64,000 bases of DNA from Siphonodentalium dalli (lineage: Eukaryota; Mollusca; Scaphopoda; Gadilida; Siphonodentaliidae), in NCBI GenBank assembly GCA_032622095.1, contig CP136064.1, positions 188,781,794-188,845,793 on the forward strand. The letters are read 5' to 3'. How positions within the stretch are numbered: position 1 is the stretch's first letter; the number at the start of each line of letters is the position of its first letter. This document shows positions 21,217-32,257 of this stretch, piece by piece. The translations under genes were made by a program, and so were the position numbers. The notes under the pieces were generated by a model. It saw nothing but the letters and a program-made list of their open reading frames with translations. It was not told the origin of the DNA and did not search any database.

Positions 21217-23879
21217 GATACCCCCACTTTCGAAGAAAATGGGGGGGGTATACTGGATTGACTGCGTCCGTCCGTCCGTCCGTCCGTCACGCTTTCTCCC
21301 TCCGTGTGTCGAGCCGTCCGTCCATCTGTCTGACCTCATAACTTGAACAACTATGAACCGATTTCAATAACTTTTTGTATGCAATCTCCTTAGGACTGCC
21401 TCTCCGCATGATGCTTTTTTAGCTCAACTTACTTTTGTAAGTTTTAGCTATTGCCATGGCTTGGCGTCCGTTGTCTGTGTGTGCGTGTGTTCGTGTGTCC
21501 GTGTGTCCATCAACAATTTCCTTTGGCGCGGGCTACAGGTCGTACCTTTGGTCTGATCTTTATGAAATTTTGCATGAATGTTGACATTGACATGTTGATG
21601 GGAACGAGTCATTTTGGGGTCATTCGGCCAAAAAACATGGCCGTCAGCAGCCATCTTGGATTTTACTCTTTGCATGACTAAATCATTTGGCGCAGGCTAC
21701 AGGTTGTAGTTTTGATCGGAACTTCATGAAATTTGTCATGGATGTTAACAATGACATGTAGATGGGAACGAGTGATTTTGGGGTTGTTCGGCCAAAAAAC
21801 ATGGCCGCCAGCAGCCATCATGGATTTTACTCTTTGCATGACTAAATCCTTTGGCGCGGGCTACAGGTCGTACCTTTGGTCTGACCTTTATGAAATTTGT
21901 CATGAATATTGATATTGACATGTATATGGGAACGAGTCATTTTGGGGTCATACGGCCAAAAAACATCCATCTTGGATTTTACTCTTTGCATGACTAAATC
22001 CTTTGGCGCAGGCTACAGATCGTAGTTTTGATCAGAACTACATGAAATTTGTCATGGATGTTAACAATGACATGTAGATGGGAACGAGTGATTTTGGGGT
22101 TATTCGGCCAAAAAACATGGCCGCCAGCAGCCATCATGGATTTTACTCTTTGCATGACTAAATCCTTTGGCGCGGGCTACAGGTCGTACCTATGGTCTGA
22201 TCTTTATGAATTTTGTCATGAATGTTGACATTGACATGTAGATGGGAACGAGTCATTTTGGGGTCATTCGGCCAAAAAACATGGCCGCTGGTGGCCATTT
22301 TGGATTTCAAAATTCAATCCATTGGCGCGGGCTACAGGTCGTGCTGTTCGTCTGATCATCATGAAATTTGTCATGGATGTTAACAATGACATGTAGATGG
22401 GAACGAGTGATTTTGAGGTCGTTCAGCTAAAAAACATGGCCGCCAGCAGCCATCTTGGATTTTACTCTTTGCATGACTAAATTCTTTGGCGCGGGCTACA
22501 GGTTGTAGATTTGGTCAGAACTTCATGAAATTTGTCATGGATGTTAACAATGACATGTAGATGGGAACGAGTGATTTTGGGGTCGTTCGGCCAAAAAACA
22601 TGGCCGCCAGCAGCCATCTTGGATTTTACTCTTTCAATGACTAAATCCTTTGGCGCGGGTTACAGGTCGTACCTTTGGTCTGACCTTTATGAAATTTGTC
22701 ATGAATATTGATATTGACATGTATATGGGAACGAGTCATTTTGGGGTCATACGGCCAAAAAACATGGCCGCTGGCAGCCATCTTGGATTTCAAAATTCAA
22801 TCCATTGGCACGGGCTACAGGTCGTACTGTTTGTCTGATCATCATGATATTTATCATGGATGTTAATATTAACATGTAGATGGGAACGAGTCATTTTGGG
22901 GTCGTTTGGCTAAAAAACATGTCCGCCAGCAGCCATATTGGATTTTACTCTTTGCATGAATAAATCCTTTGGTGTGGGCTACAGGTCGTAGCTTTGGTCG
23001 GAACTTCAAGAAATTTGTCATGTATGTTAACAATGACATGTAGATGGGAAACGAGTCATTTTGGGGTCGTTCAGCCGAAAAACATGGCCGCCAGCAGCCA
23101 TCTTGGATTTTACTCTTTGCATGACTAAATCCATTGGCACAGGCTACAGGTCATATCTTTGATCAGATCATTATGAGATTTGTAAAGGCTGTAGATGGGA
23201 ACAAGTCATTTTGGGGTAATTCGGAAAAAAACATGGCTGCCGTTGGCCATTTTAGAATTTACTCTTTGCATCAATAAATCCTTTGGCACACCATAATCAC
23301 CACATCCCTGATCCGATCATTATGAAACCTGTTATAAATGTTGATATTGACATGTACATCTAGTCTTACTTAGACATTTCAATTAGCACTTTTCCTATTC
23401 CTCCATTTACTGTCGACCATTAAATTATTCCCCTACCTAAGTTGAGCTACAGTGTCATTGACACTTTCATTTTTTTAAGTTACGCCTCATTTTCGACTTA
23501 TTTTCACTTAGAAAATTCTGTACGACTTAATAACTTTAACAAATATGAACCGATTTCAATAATTTTTGGTATACATGCTTCTCACAATACCCTCTGTACA
23601 TGATGCGGCTAGGGATTAGCTCAGACTGTTTTTCGTAATATTACACTTCATTTTCAACTTATTTTGACTTAGAAAATTATGTCTGACTTAATAACTTTAA
23701 CAAATATGAACCAATTTGAATAATTTTTCTGTACAAGCTTCTTGTGACACCATATCGATATCATTAGTCCGAATTTTTCTTTAAAGTTAAAAATCTTTTT
23801 TGTTGGGTTTACGGATAATGCGGGTTGAATTTGCCACGGTGGGGGTATGCTAGCACTCGAGTGCACACCTCTTGTTTTA
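21217..23879 (+). mobile_element. Family F tandem-core element, interrupted by family C copy 3
   Basis: Left part: ATACCCCCACTTTCGAAGAA, GGGGGGGTATACTGG, GTCCGTCCGTCC tract and one unit with CATAACTTGAACAACTATGA and CGATTTCAATAACTTTT. Right part (from 23471): two more units with CTTAATAACTTTAACAAATATG and TTAGAAAATT-TGT-CGACT, ending GTGGGGGTATGCTAGCACTC and CACACCTCTTGTTTT. The pieces belong together around C3. Confidence 0.75.
21420..23470 (+). mobile_element. Family C tandem-core element, copy 3 (long array)
   Basis: Same ends as C2: AGCTCAACTTACTTTTGTAAG at the left; AAGTTGAGCTACAGTG, hairpin AGTGTCATTGACACT and TTCAT at the right. It contains about 12 units carrying GGCGCGGGCTACAGGTCGTA and AACATGGCCGCCAGCAGCCA. 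It sits in a T-run of family F with T on both sides and no duplication. Last units and tail are nearly identical to those of C2. Confidence 0.85.
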
Positions 23880-24072
23880 ATATCAAAATTGTGACCATCC
23901 TTTATGCTAATACATGTATCAAAATTGTCACCATTGTTGGGTATACCTCTAAATATACCAACCGCCTGGTATGTTTTGAGGAGGGGAGGTGTCGTGATAT
24001 AGGCTAGTGGCTGAAACGACAATAATCCAAACCAAATCACATGTTCTGTATAATAGCTTTGTTTTTCTTCAG
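23880..24072. other. Intron end and acceptor before exon C
   Basis: The acceptor tract is TTGTTTTTCTTCAG. A 161-codon minus frame (23669-24154) runs antisense through family F and exon C; no domain, taken as spurious. Confidence 0.5.
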
Positions 24073-24158
24073 GAACCCTACATGTTGGGGATGAGATTAA
24101 AGAGATTAATAATGAATCAGTGCAGAACAAGACTGTGGAGCAGCTACAAGGCATGCTG
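24073..24158 (+). CDS. CASK: CASK coding exon C: PDZ domain, middle
   Basis: Residues 47-75 (residue 47 Gly is split with exon B). It reads [20 protein letters not shown] and TVEQLQGML: the PDZ core with the typical L-x-V-GDEI-x-EIN signature and the second helix (TVEQLQ), whose first position helps decide ligand class. Acceptor CTTCTTCAG, donor CTG|GTACGT. Phase 1 in, phase 0 out. The upstream intron (11096-24072) is 13 kb, the largest in the window, made up largely of families C, D, E, F and P. Confidence 0.96.
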
Positions 24159-24209
24159 GTACGTATTCAGTCCAACAATCTAAGCTTCTGATAGCAGGGC
24201 CATGAACCT

Positions 24210-24419
24210 ACAGTAATACCCTAAATAATCGACTCCTTAACCACAGCAGAATTATGGGTAATTTTTCAGGATTTAGTCAATAATATGGCTTGTTGCCATT
24301 CATCGGAAAGCTGAGAGCTTTCCGATGAATGGCAACAAGCCATATTTCCGACTAAATCCTGAAAAATTACCCATAATTCTGCTGTGGTTAAGGAGTCGAT
24401 TATTTAGGGCATTACTGTA
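24210..24419. mobile_element. Family P palindromic MITE, copy 5
   Basis: ACAGTAATACCCTAAATAAT to GGGCATTACTGTA; centre shortened to GGAAAGCTGAGAGCTTTCC. T/A subgroup on both arms. It lies 51 bp after exon C and directly abuts family B copy 6. Confidence 0.92.
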
Positions 24420-24862
24420 CAAACCTTGAAATAGTGTGTCTGTCATTTGCAGAACGAGGTCCCCCAGAGGGTGCATTTAGTGACTCTTATCTCGCATGGT
24501 GGGCTAGCATCACCAAATTCACCCTCTGGGAACCTCATTCTGCTTAGGCCTCAACTGCTATGGGAGACCTAGGATCAGATTGAAGTTCCCCAGTTGAAGT
24601 TTGTGATGTTCACCCTTTTAATAGTCATCTCAATTTATCTTCTGCAAATTAAGGGATATAGAAACTGAACAGAAGGGAAAAGTAACTAAAAACAATGTTA
24701 ATTTTAAACTATAGATACTTCCCCGTAGATGAGGCCTAATCAGAATGAGGTCCTCAGATGGTTAATTTAGTGATGTTAGCATGCTGTGTGGGGTAGCGTC
24801 ACTAAATTCACCCTCTGGGGACCTCATTCTGCAAATGACAGACACACTATTTCAAACATTTA
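24420..24862. mobile_element. Family B MITE, copy 6
   Basis: It starts CAAACCTTGAAATAGTGTGT, with left hairpin, GGCCTCAACTGCTATGGGAG, middle and right hairpin, and ends CACACTATTTCAAACATTT. Both outer ends have lost one arm of the GCCTTG / AAGGC pair. No duplication seen because P copy 5 abuts its left side. Confidence 0.82.
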
Positions 24863-24954
24863 TATACATTTTAAACAAATTTTAACCCAAAACCGCTTTG
24901 GGTTAGAGACTTGATTGGTGACGTAGGTTACTGGCCCTGAATAAGGATCATGAC

Positions 24955-25268
24955 GTCATTGTCACAAGGCTCCGGTCACTCTAACAAATGTAATTAGCTT
25001 TTCATCAGTGATAATTTTCGTAGTCAGCTTTTCAAATCTCATTCTTTCATCACGTGGTATAAAGTGGATGGCCACTTAAAAGTCGACTTCAGATTCGGAA
25101 TACACTTTATCCGCACTTGGTGACATTGATTCAAAGCTTGTAGTGAATATATCTCTTTAATTCTGTAGGTGTCTCTTTCATTCACGCTTAAAATATGATT
25201 AACTTGCCCCATTCTACGCAAGAATATGAAAAGCTGACTACGAAAGTGATCAGAGCCTTGTGACAACT
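24955..25268. repeat. Inverted-repeat element with TTGTCACAAGGCTC ends
   Basis: TTGTCACAAGGCTCCGGTCA at the left faces TGATCAGAGCCTTGTGACAA at the right, and inside TTTTCGTAGTCAGCTTTTCA (25015) faces TGAAAAGCTGACTACGAAAG (25226). It appears as a nested inverted repeat of about 310 bp, seen once. A 75-codon minus frame (25039-25266) follows from it. Confidence 0.7.
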
Positions 25269-26532
25269 ACCCTATCAGCTTCGCAGTGTTCCGCAAATAT
25301 TCTATATTCACTTCATTATTTATTTAGTCCTATCAAATATACAGTTCAATTTCGGTTTGAAAATTTAATCTAAAACATTTCAAATTATTGCATGTCGCAT
25401 GAATTTTGAAATCATCTAACTGAATGGTGTCAAATAGTTCAGGAAATACATATTGAAACAATTCTGGTCATGGACCTGCAACCTTAGAGTTTTACTAGTA
25501 GTTGATTTTTTTTATCTAAGGCAGTTTGGACTACAAAGTTTTTTTTATATCGAAACCGCACACGTCTTCTCCATTAAACTTTCTGTTGAGTGACCATGCA
25601 GCCCATTAAACCGATATATATCATAATTCTACTTTTGTTTTTTTGGGCACATTGCTCGTTTGTTTTATTTCCTTGTTTCTAACTGACATTTCAGTACCCT
25701 GAACATCAAAGTTTATATTTTATCACATAATTAGCCCCTAAGTCCAGCCTCATATTTTTAGTAAGACACGTGTATTATCGCCAAGCACATTGCCGTAAGA
25801 GCTTGGCACAATGATGTCGATGTCAATGCCAGAACTTTATTTGATTTGTGTTGGGTTATTTAGTGTTGACTGTGAGATAAACATGGGTGATATTAGGGTG
25901 GTTGAAAATTTTTGTCAACATGAAAAGACACATTTAAAATGGAACTATATTTTGTCTTGAAGGTGTCTTGTTTTAACCCCAGCCATTTCAAGATCGTTTT
26001 CCTTGCTAAAATGTGAATATGTGATAAAATAGATCTCAAATTCGTCACAATTCTATACAAAATCTATTAACCTCATCCACTACATTTGATTCCAGCCTTG
26101 CTAAAGCTCAGCTTGAATCGAATTTGTGCACTCAATTAATAAATTTTGAATAGAATTGCGACTCATTAGAGATCCTCTATGTACATTGTTTGTTTGTTTG
26201 TTGTTTGTGAATGTATTTCTGATAGTAGGCACATAGTTACATGTATATGACAAAGGGATAATTCTTCTAATATATCAAGTTTTCCTTGTTTCTATCTTCA
26301 AAATTTAATAGCGAAAACGAATCGATAGACTGAATTAGACTATAAATTATTGTAAATTATTTTGGCCAGTTGATAAAATTCTGCCAGCAAGGTGATATGT
26401 TGTAGGTATGGCTTCTTCAGATCAACTAGCCACACTGCTCTGTACACAAAAATTGTTTCTTGAATGAGTGATACTATTTTTAATTATTATTTCACAAATA
26501 GTAGTCTACATTTATTTTTCTTCATACATCAG
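25269..26532. other. Intron sequence, no gene seen
   Basis: AT-rich, no recognised element; ends in the acceptor for exon D (TTCTTCATACATCAG). Confidence 0.45.
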
Positions 26533-26622
26533 CAAACAATGAGGGGTACAGTTCTGTTCAAAGTTATACCCTATATATACGGGTATAATCGGTCACGGTA
26601 TGATAACAACAATTTCAAGGAG
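26533..26622 (+). CDS. CASK: CASK coding exon D: PDZ end and PDZ-SH3 linker
   Basis: Residues 76-105. It reads QTMRGTVLFKVIPYIYGYNR followed by SRYDNNNFKE. MRGT-FK-VP corresponds to the last PDZ strand (MRGSITFKIVPSYR in vertebrates). The linker after it is short and Asn/Tyr-rich, and clearly shorter than the vertebrate linker, which is alternatively spliced. Acceptor CATCAG, donor GAG|GTATGT; phase 0 at both sides. Acceptor has a weak pyrimidine tract. A skipped linker exon in the next 7.8-kb intron cannot be ruled out. Confidence 0.92.
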
Positions 26623-27139
26623 GTATGTTGTTGTAGGATGATGTTGTTAATTCTGTTAACTAACTCAACCCATTATCTAGAAACAAGGCTAGGTGTCCCT
26701 AAAATATGTTATTAGGTAATCATCATTATACATGTACCACTCTTGTTGATGCAAACCACATGTACATATTCAATGGAATCACCACCATGAATAAATAATA
26801 TTTATGTAAATTTCGTCTATCCACATGTTGACTTTTTTTTCATAAACTCTAATAGTCAATCAGATGTGTTGCAATGGCATATTTTCCTCTATGTATCTAT
26901 CACATCTCACAATTATCCTACTGGGTAGCTGCTGACAACAGCTTTTTTTGTGGTGACAACATTGGCATATTTCTGCCTATTTATGAAGAATTTTGTAAAA
27001 TAGCCATAGAAAAGTGTATATCTTGACCCATGAGAAGCATATTACAACTTGTCATGCTGCACCAACTTAAAAGAAATTTACAGTATAACATCATATATAT
27101 ATATACCTTCACGGTATACCCAAAACATGTAGCACTCTT
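26623..27139. other. Intron sequence, no gene seen
   Basis: Nothing recognised; short (AT)n near 27094. Confidence 0.4.
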
Positions 27140-27359
27140 ACAGTAATACCCAAAGTATATGACCCTTTAACCGCAGCAGAATTTAATATGGGAAATTTTT
27201 CAGAATTTAGTCAGAAATATTGCTTGTTGCCATTCATCGGAAATCTCTCACCGAGAGCTTTCCAATGAATGGCAGCAAGCCATATTTCTGACTAAATCCT
27301 GAAAAATTTCCCATAATTCTGCTGTGTTTTAGGGGTCAATTATTTAGGACATTACTGTA
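27140..27359. mobile_element. Family P palindromic MITE, copy 6
   Basis: ACAGTAATACCCAAAGTATA to GGACATTACTGTA; T/A subgroup. Like copy 8 it has the variant outer arm GTATATGACCCTTTAAC, with AGGGGTCAATTATT opposite. Confidence 0.88.
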
Positions 27360-27824
27360 CTATGTTAGAATCATTATGAAATTAGCTACGGCTTTGTATG
27401 TTGTGGCTTCATACTGTGCTCTGATTTATCTAGCAAGACAGTCATACAGAAATGCAGATAAAACAAAAGCTATGTAATATTCCTATGAAACAGGGAATGA
27501 ATACATTTTAGAAAATTTATCAAACTCTGAACTTCTTCAAGTTGGTTATCTATATAAATATGCAGCGAAATGCTGTTGTCACTACAATAAATGCCATTGC
27601 TACAAAAATACATGCAGTAGACAGCAGCTACATGGAAGAATGATTGTGCTTGTGATCCTTATGCTACTTGCAACTTTTCCTGATTCAGGTGTGTGTCGCA
27701 TTCTATTTATCCAACAATTTTGATGTAAACAAATCTGAATCGGCATTTCTCTGTACTATAGCTATACAATAACTTCTTCATATTCGCAATTCAAATTCTC
27801 TTCACAAATACCAAATCAACTCTT
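27360..27824. other. Intron sequence, no gene seen
   Basis: Nothing recognised. Confidence 0.4.
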
Positions 27825-28076
27825 TTAACCCGTTCATGACTGGAGCTTCCTGAAATATTCTGCCAATGCATTCTCTTATATAGGCGAGTCTCCCATAGGT
27901 AGCCTCACAAATATAACAGAATGCTTTGGCCTAACAATATTTACCTTGACATTGTAAGCCAGGTCATTCTCTTATATATGTGAGGCTCCCAATGGGATAC
28001 TCACATATATGAGAGAATGCACTGGCACAGGGTCTTTAATGCCGCACCATCACAGCTCCCATCATGAACAGGTTAA
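27825..28076. mobile_element. Family I TTAA element, copy 1
   Basis: TTAACCCGTTCATGACTGGA at the left and TCATGAACAGGTTAA at the right. It holds two hairpin modules with CATTCTCTTATATAGGCGAG and CACATATATGAGAGAATGCA. TTAA on both sides fits piggyBac-type insertion. Confidence 0.8.
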
Positions 28077-28482
28077 TGAATGATTCTTAATGTTTTATTC
28101 CCATTAATTTTGCAAGAATGATATTTTCGTCAGAAAAAAATCTTAAGCTATGTGTCGAGGCATAGCTTTCCCATTATTTATTTTCTTGAATCTGTCAATT
28201 TCTCTTTGAACATATTTGTTCATGACTTACTGGCCTCTCTGCATATGGTTTGAGTTTAGTAACAATATAGTTTACTTTTCTTCAGCTGAAGTCTACTTTT
28301 TATCTACTTTGTGAAATTTTGGGTGTTTATGGTATATATATCCTACTGTTGCCCTACATAAAAGCCATGTATTATCATCAAGCCTCAAATTAAACCTTAA
28401 TTACAAAATTTCTTCCTATCCCACAGATCATGGTTAGTCAACGAGTACATGAAATACTTATATGCAGACTTCATATGCCTCT
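28077..28482. other. Intron sequence, no gene seen
   Basis: Nothing recognised. Confidence 0.4.
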
Positions 28483-28874
28483 GAATGCATCACCAAATTC
28501 ATGCTCGGTGGGACCTTATTCTGCATTGCCTCATCTGCTATGGCAGACTCAGATTTAAGTTACCAGATGGTGTAGAGGGTGATGTGCACCCATTTGGCTC
28601 CTCGATTATACATTGTCGTCTGCCAATTTGGAGATATAGAGAAACCAAACTAAAAAAGAAAAAGTAACTTTCTGAGGAAGTTTCTAAAGAAACTAAAAAA
28701 CATATTGATTTGATAATAAAGATACTTTCCAGTGAAGATCAGACGAAAGCAGAAAGAGGTCCCCAGAAGGTAAATTTAGTGATGCTAGCCTGCTATGCGG
28801 CGTAGTGTCACTAAATTAGCCCTCTTCGGACCTCATTCTACAAATGTCCTTATACCATATTTTCAGGCCTAAAC
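28483..28874. mobile_element. Family B MITE, copy 7 (left-truncated)
   Basis: It begins inside the left hairpin (GCATCACCAAATTCATGCTC), continues with the GATGTGCACCCATTTGGCTC and CTGCCAATTTGGAGATATAG segments, and ends in the right hairpin and ATATTTTCAGGCCT. The 60-codon frame at 28485-28667 is part of it. Confidence 0.8.
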
Positions 28875-29030
28875 ATGACAAGGCCTGAATTAACTTTGCT
28901 CAATTTGAGGCTTGAAGATTACTATGTTTACATTATGACATCACATATACAGTTTATGTGAACAAGGGCAGTTGTCTAAATCACAGTCTGAAAATAGACT
29001 ATATAGAGTCTGAAATAAATGCCGCCTAAA

Positions 29031-29285
29031 CAAGCCTTGAAATAGGGTGTCTGTCATTTGCAGAATGAGGTCCCCAGAGGGTGAATTTAGTGATGCTACC
29101 CCCGCATAGTGGGCTAGCATCACCAAATTCACCCTCTGGGGACCTCATTCTGCTTACACCTCAGCAGAATGAGGTTCCCAGAGGGTGAATTTGGTGATGC
29201 TAGCCCGCTATGCGGGGTAGCATCACTAAATTCACCCTCTGGGGACCTCATTCTGCAAATGACAGACACCCTATTTCAAGGCTTG
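29031..29285. mobile_element. Family B MITE, copy 8 (both hairpins, middle deleted)
   Basis: CAAGCCTTGAAATAGGGTGT at the left and CACCCTATTTCAAGGCTTG at the right: the G of AGGGTG and its partner C are changed together. Two clean hairpins (arms about 38 bp) are joined by CTTACACCTCAGCAG. No clear 8-base duplication. Confidence 0.88.
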
Positions 29286-29403
29286 CCTAACGTAGTGTTC
29301 ATATGAGTCTGTTGCTTACGCTGCATTAAAATTTGGTTAAAGTCAATAACTCTAAGGGCTAAGGCAGTCAGGCATCTGCGATTTGTCTGTTACATTGTAT
29401 ACG

Positions 29404-29746
29404 TTAACCCTTTACCCAACAGAAGGGCCCTGTGCCAATGCATTCTCTTATATATGCGAGTTGACCATAGGTCGCCTCGCATATATAAGAGAATGCATTG
29501 GCTTAACACATTAAAAATTATAAAATTGTTAAAGAATGTAAGAAAAAATGGTAAAAAGTGTTAAATGCATGGTCGACTCGCATATATAAGAGAATGCATT
29601 GGCACAGGGCATAACTGTAACCATCACAATGTGGTCAAGGAGCCGGTTCCAATGATATCCATATTTGTATGGTTCTATTGAGACAGACCGAAGATATTTT
29701 AGGCTGTTGAAGCTTTATTTGGCCGGTTTGTTGGGTAAAGGGTTAA
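29404..29746 (+). mobile_element. Family H TTAA element, copy 1
   Basis: TTAACCCTTTACCCAACAGA at the left, TTTGTTGGGTAAAGGGTTAA at the right. It holds the hairpin module (AATGCATTCTCTTATATATG to CATATATAAGAGAATGCATT) fully once; the second module is cut to its right arm (GGTCGACTCGCATATATAAG). TTAA duplications and ACCCTTT ends fit piggyBac-type MITEs. Confidence 0.88.
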
Positions 29747-30330
29747 TGCACAGAATGGGGAGATTCTATTTTCATCGCAACGTAAGGCGTAATGCATACG
29801 TTTTATGACATGCGTCATGACTTTTCTTGTTTTCAAGCGATAAAAGATGACAGCTGTCTTTGACGTGAAGGAAAATCGACTTGTATTTGTGTCAATAAAG
29901 TGTTAATTTGTTGGGATTTGACAGGTTCAACATTTTCGTTGAATTAATTTATTACAGATTGATTGACCTCAATATTGCTTTTATTTCAATTTCGAACTTA
30001 TTAGATGCAATTATTAATCAGAAGCTCTACGCTCAACTTACGCAGCATGTGAACGGTTTAGTGCTAACCACGGATAGTGTCAATGCAACGTACTGACCAA
30101 CACAACAGATGCGAAGGATTTGTCTGAACACTACTTAATTTCATTTCCATACAGACATTTCTTTCATTCTAACCATGGTCCCGTGTCACCTAATCCTAGC
30201 GAAATAAGCAGTTGTTTAGAGTACCACAGAAAGGAATCTATTTGACCTTCAACCAGCTTCAACTACAATTTTTTTTACACACTTTTACCGAAAAACCCAC
30301 TGATCCTCCATCTCAACCTGTATCATCATT
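29747..30330. other. Intron sequence, no gene seen
   Basis: Nothing recognised; a 62-codon frame at 29908-30096 shows no known motif. Confidence 0.4.
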
Positions 30331-30554
30331 TTAACCCTTCCATGAGTGGAGCTTCCTGAAATTTCGCGAAAAAACCTGTGCCAATGCATTCTCTTATATA
30401 GGCTAGTCTCTCAAAGGAAGCCTTGCATATATAAGAGAATACATTGGCCTAATAATATTTACCTTGACATTGTAAGGCATTTTATTCTCTTATATATGCT
30501 AAGCTCCCTATGGGAGAATGCTGCCCCAGTGCAGCTCCCAACATGAAAGGGTTA
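30331..30554. mobile_element. Family I TTAA element, copy 2
   Basis: TTAACCCTTCCATGAGTGGA to AACATGAAAGGGTTA. Two CATTCTCTTATATA-type modules; the second is partly deleted. Confidence 0.8.
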
Positions 30555-30665
30555 CATGGAATAGTGTTTTTTTTATGGAATGATGTTGACTTAACACAAC
30601 GTCTATGACGTTGAACTTGACAATGAAACTGTAAAATAAAAGTATAATCATGCACAAATGACAAG

Positions 30666-30932
30666 TTAACCCGAAGTTTCATGACTGGAGCTGCACTATA
30701 GTGCAGCATTACAGATCCTGTGCCAGTGTATTCTCTTATACATGACAGTCTCCCACATGGAGCCTCACATATATAAGAGAATGCACTGACTTACAAGGTC
30801 AAGGTAAATATTGTTAGGCCAATGTATTCTCTTATATATATGATGCTTCCTTAATGGGAGACTCGCATATATAAAATGCATTGGCACAGGGTTTTCGCCA
30901 AATATCAGGAAGCTCCAGTCATCGAAGGGTGA
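30666..30932. mobile_element. Family I TTAA element, copy 3 (opposite orientation)
   Basis: It starts TTAACCCGAAGTTTCATGAC and ends GAAGCTCCAGTCATCGAAGG then GTGA, which has lost the final TTAA. Both modules are present. Confidence 0.75.
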
Positions 30933-31145
30933 AGAAATCACCACGAAACTTACATTTCAATAACATCAATAAAGCTAAGTCTGACCGGCATGTTACTGGC
31001 CAATAGTTTATGGCACTCCCAGCAAAGGCAGATGGATAACAATTGAGACCTTCGCACTTTCATAATATCCTTATTCCATCACATTCCTAACACAAACTGA
31101 TGGCCAGTTTTAAACACAAAAGTGAATTTCTGTGTATACAGGATC

Positions 31146-31362
31146 TAAAGTAATGCCCTAAATAATCAACTCCTTAACCACAGCATAATTATGGGTAACT
31201 TTTCAGGATTTAGATGGAAATATGTCTTGTTGCCATTCATCGGAAAGCTCTCAGTGAGAGCTTTCCGACGAATTGCAACAAGCCATATTTCAGACTAAAT
31301 CCTGAAAAGTTACCCATAATTATGCTGTGGTTAAGGAGTTGATTATTTATGGCATTACTGTA
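31146..31362. mobile_element. Family P palindromic MITE, copy 7
   Basis: AAAGTAATGCCCTAAATAAT to TGGCATTACTGTA; C/G subgroup on both arms. The same A appears in place of C in both GCATAATTATGG and CATAATTATGCTG, so both arms carry the same change. Confidence 0.9.
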
Positions 31363-32040
31363 TATTATCAGTCAAACATTTGTAAGGTGGAAATGAGATC
31401 AAAAGTCATTTATTGCAGACACTACATAGGATGTACTGAGTCTATGCTATATTCAGACTGGTGGGATATATATACCCGGGGTCCTTGTAGCTCCTTATGA
31501 ATATTGTATATCCACCATTCTATAGATTTAACTACATGCACCTCTCATTAAGGCATCTTGGAAGGACAAACATGTTGCTCAGGCTCATGAAGAAGAATTT
31601 CGGTTGCTGCAGGCATTCTCCGTAGTCTTCTCTCATTTGTATCGACCAACATCTTTGTCCTTCTTCCATTCTAATGCACTCTACAAACTGAAATAGATTT
31701 TCTTATTCAAACAAAAATCAAACAGACTTAGGAATGTATTTACTCACGTTATCGATGCAAACATTTCTGTAGTCGACATATTGGGATATGAAATTTTATC
31801 CCTGTGATTTCTGGCCTCTCTTTCTAGAAGACATAGTGATTTCCTGTTCCAGTTTCGTCGTGCTATGAAACAGCAAACATACTCCACTGTAAAATTCTCT
31901 TCAAGTTTTTCCAATAGTTAGGAAATTTTGATGTGCCATTCCGATCTATACGTGGCCATTTCAATAAGAAATTATTATTTGTTCATGTCCATAAAAGTGA
32001 AGCAATGAATACTCATACTCATCCATCAATATGATACATA
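31363..32040. other. Intron sequence, no gene seen
   Basis: Nothing recognised. Confidence 0.4.
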
Positions 32041-32257
32041 TACAGTAATGCCCGAAGTATATGACCCTTTAACCACAGCAGAATTATGGGAAATTTTTCA
32101 GGATTTAGACGGAAATATGGCTTGTTGCCATTCATCGGAGAGCTCTCACCGAGAGCTTTCCGATGAATGGCAGCAAGCCATATTTCCGACTACATCCTGA
32201 AAAATTTCCCATAATTATGCTGTGATTTAGGGGTCGATTTTTTATGACATTGCTGTA
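32041..32257. mobile_element. Family P palindromic MITE, copy 8
   Basis: TACAGTAATGCCCGAAGTAT to GACATTGCTGTA; T/A subgroup with the TTTCCCAT variant on both arms (GGGAAATTTTTCAGG facing CCTGAAAAATTTCCC). Confidence 0.9.

Noticed and set aside
23669-24154. 161-codon minus-strand open frame
   Set aside because: It lies antisense to the true CASK exon C and to the family F repeat; no domain, start context or splice pattern supports it.
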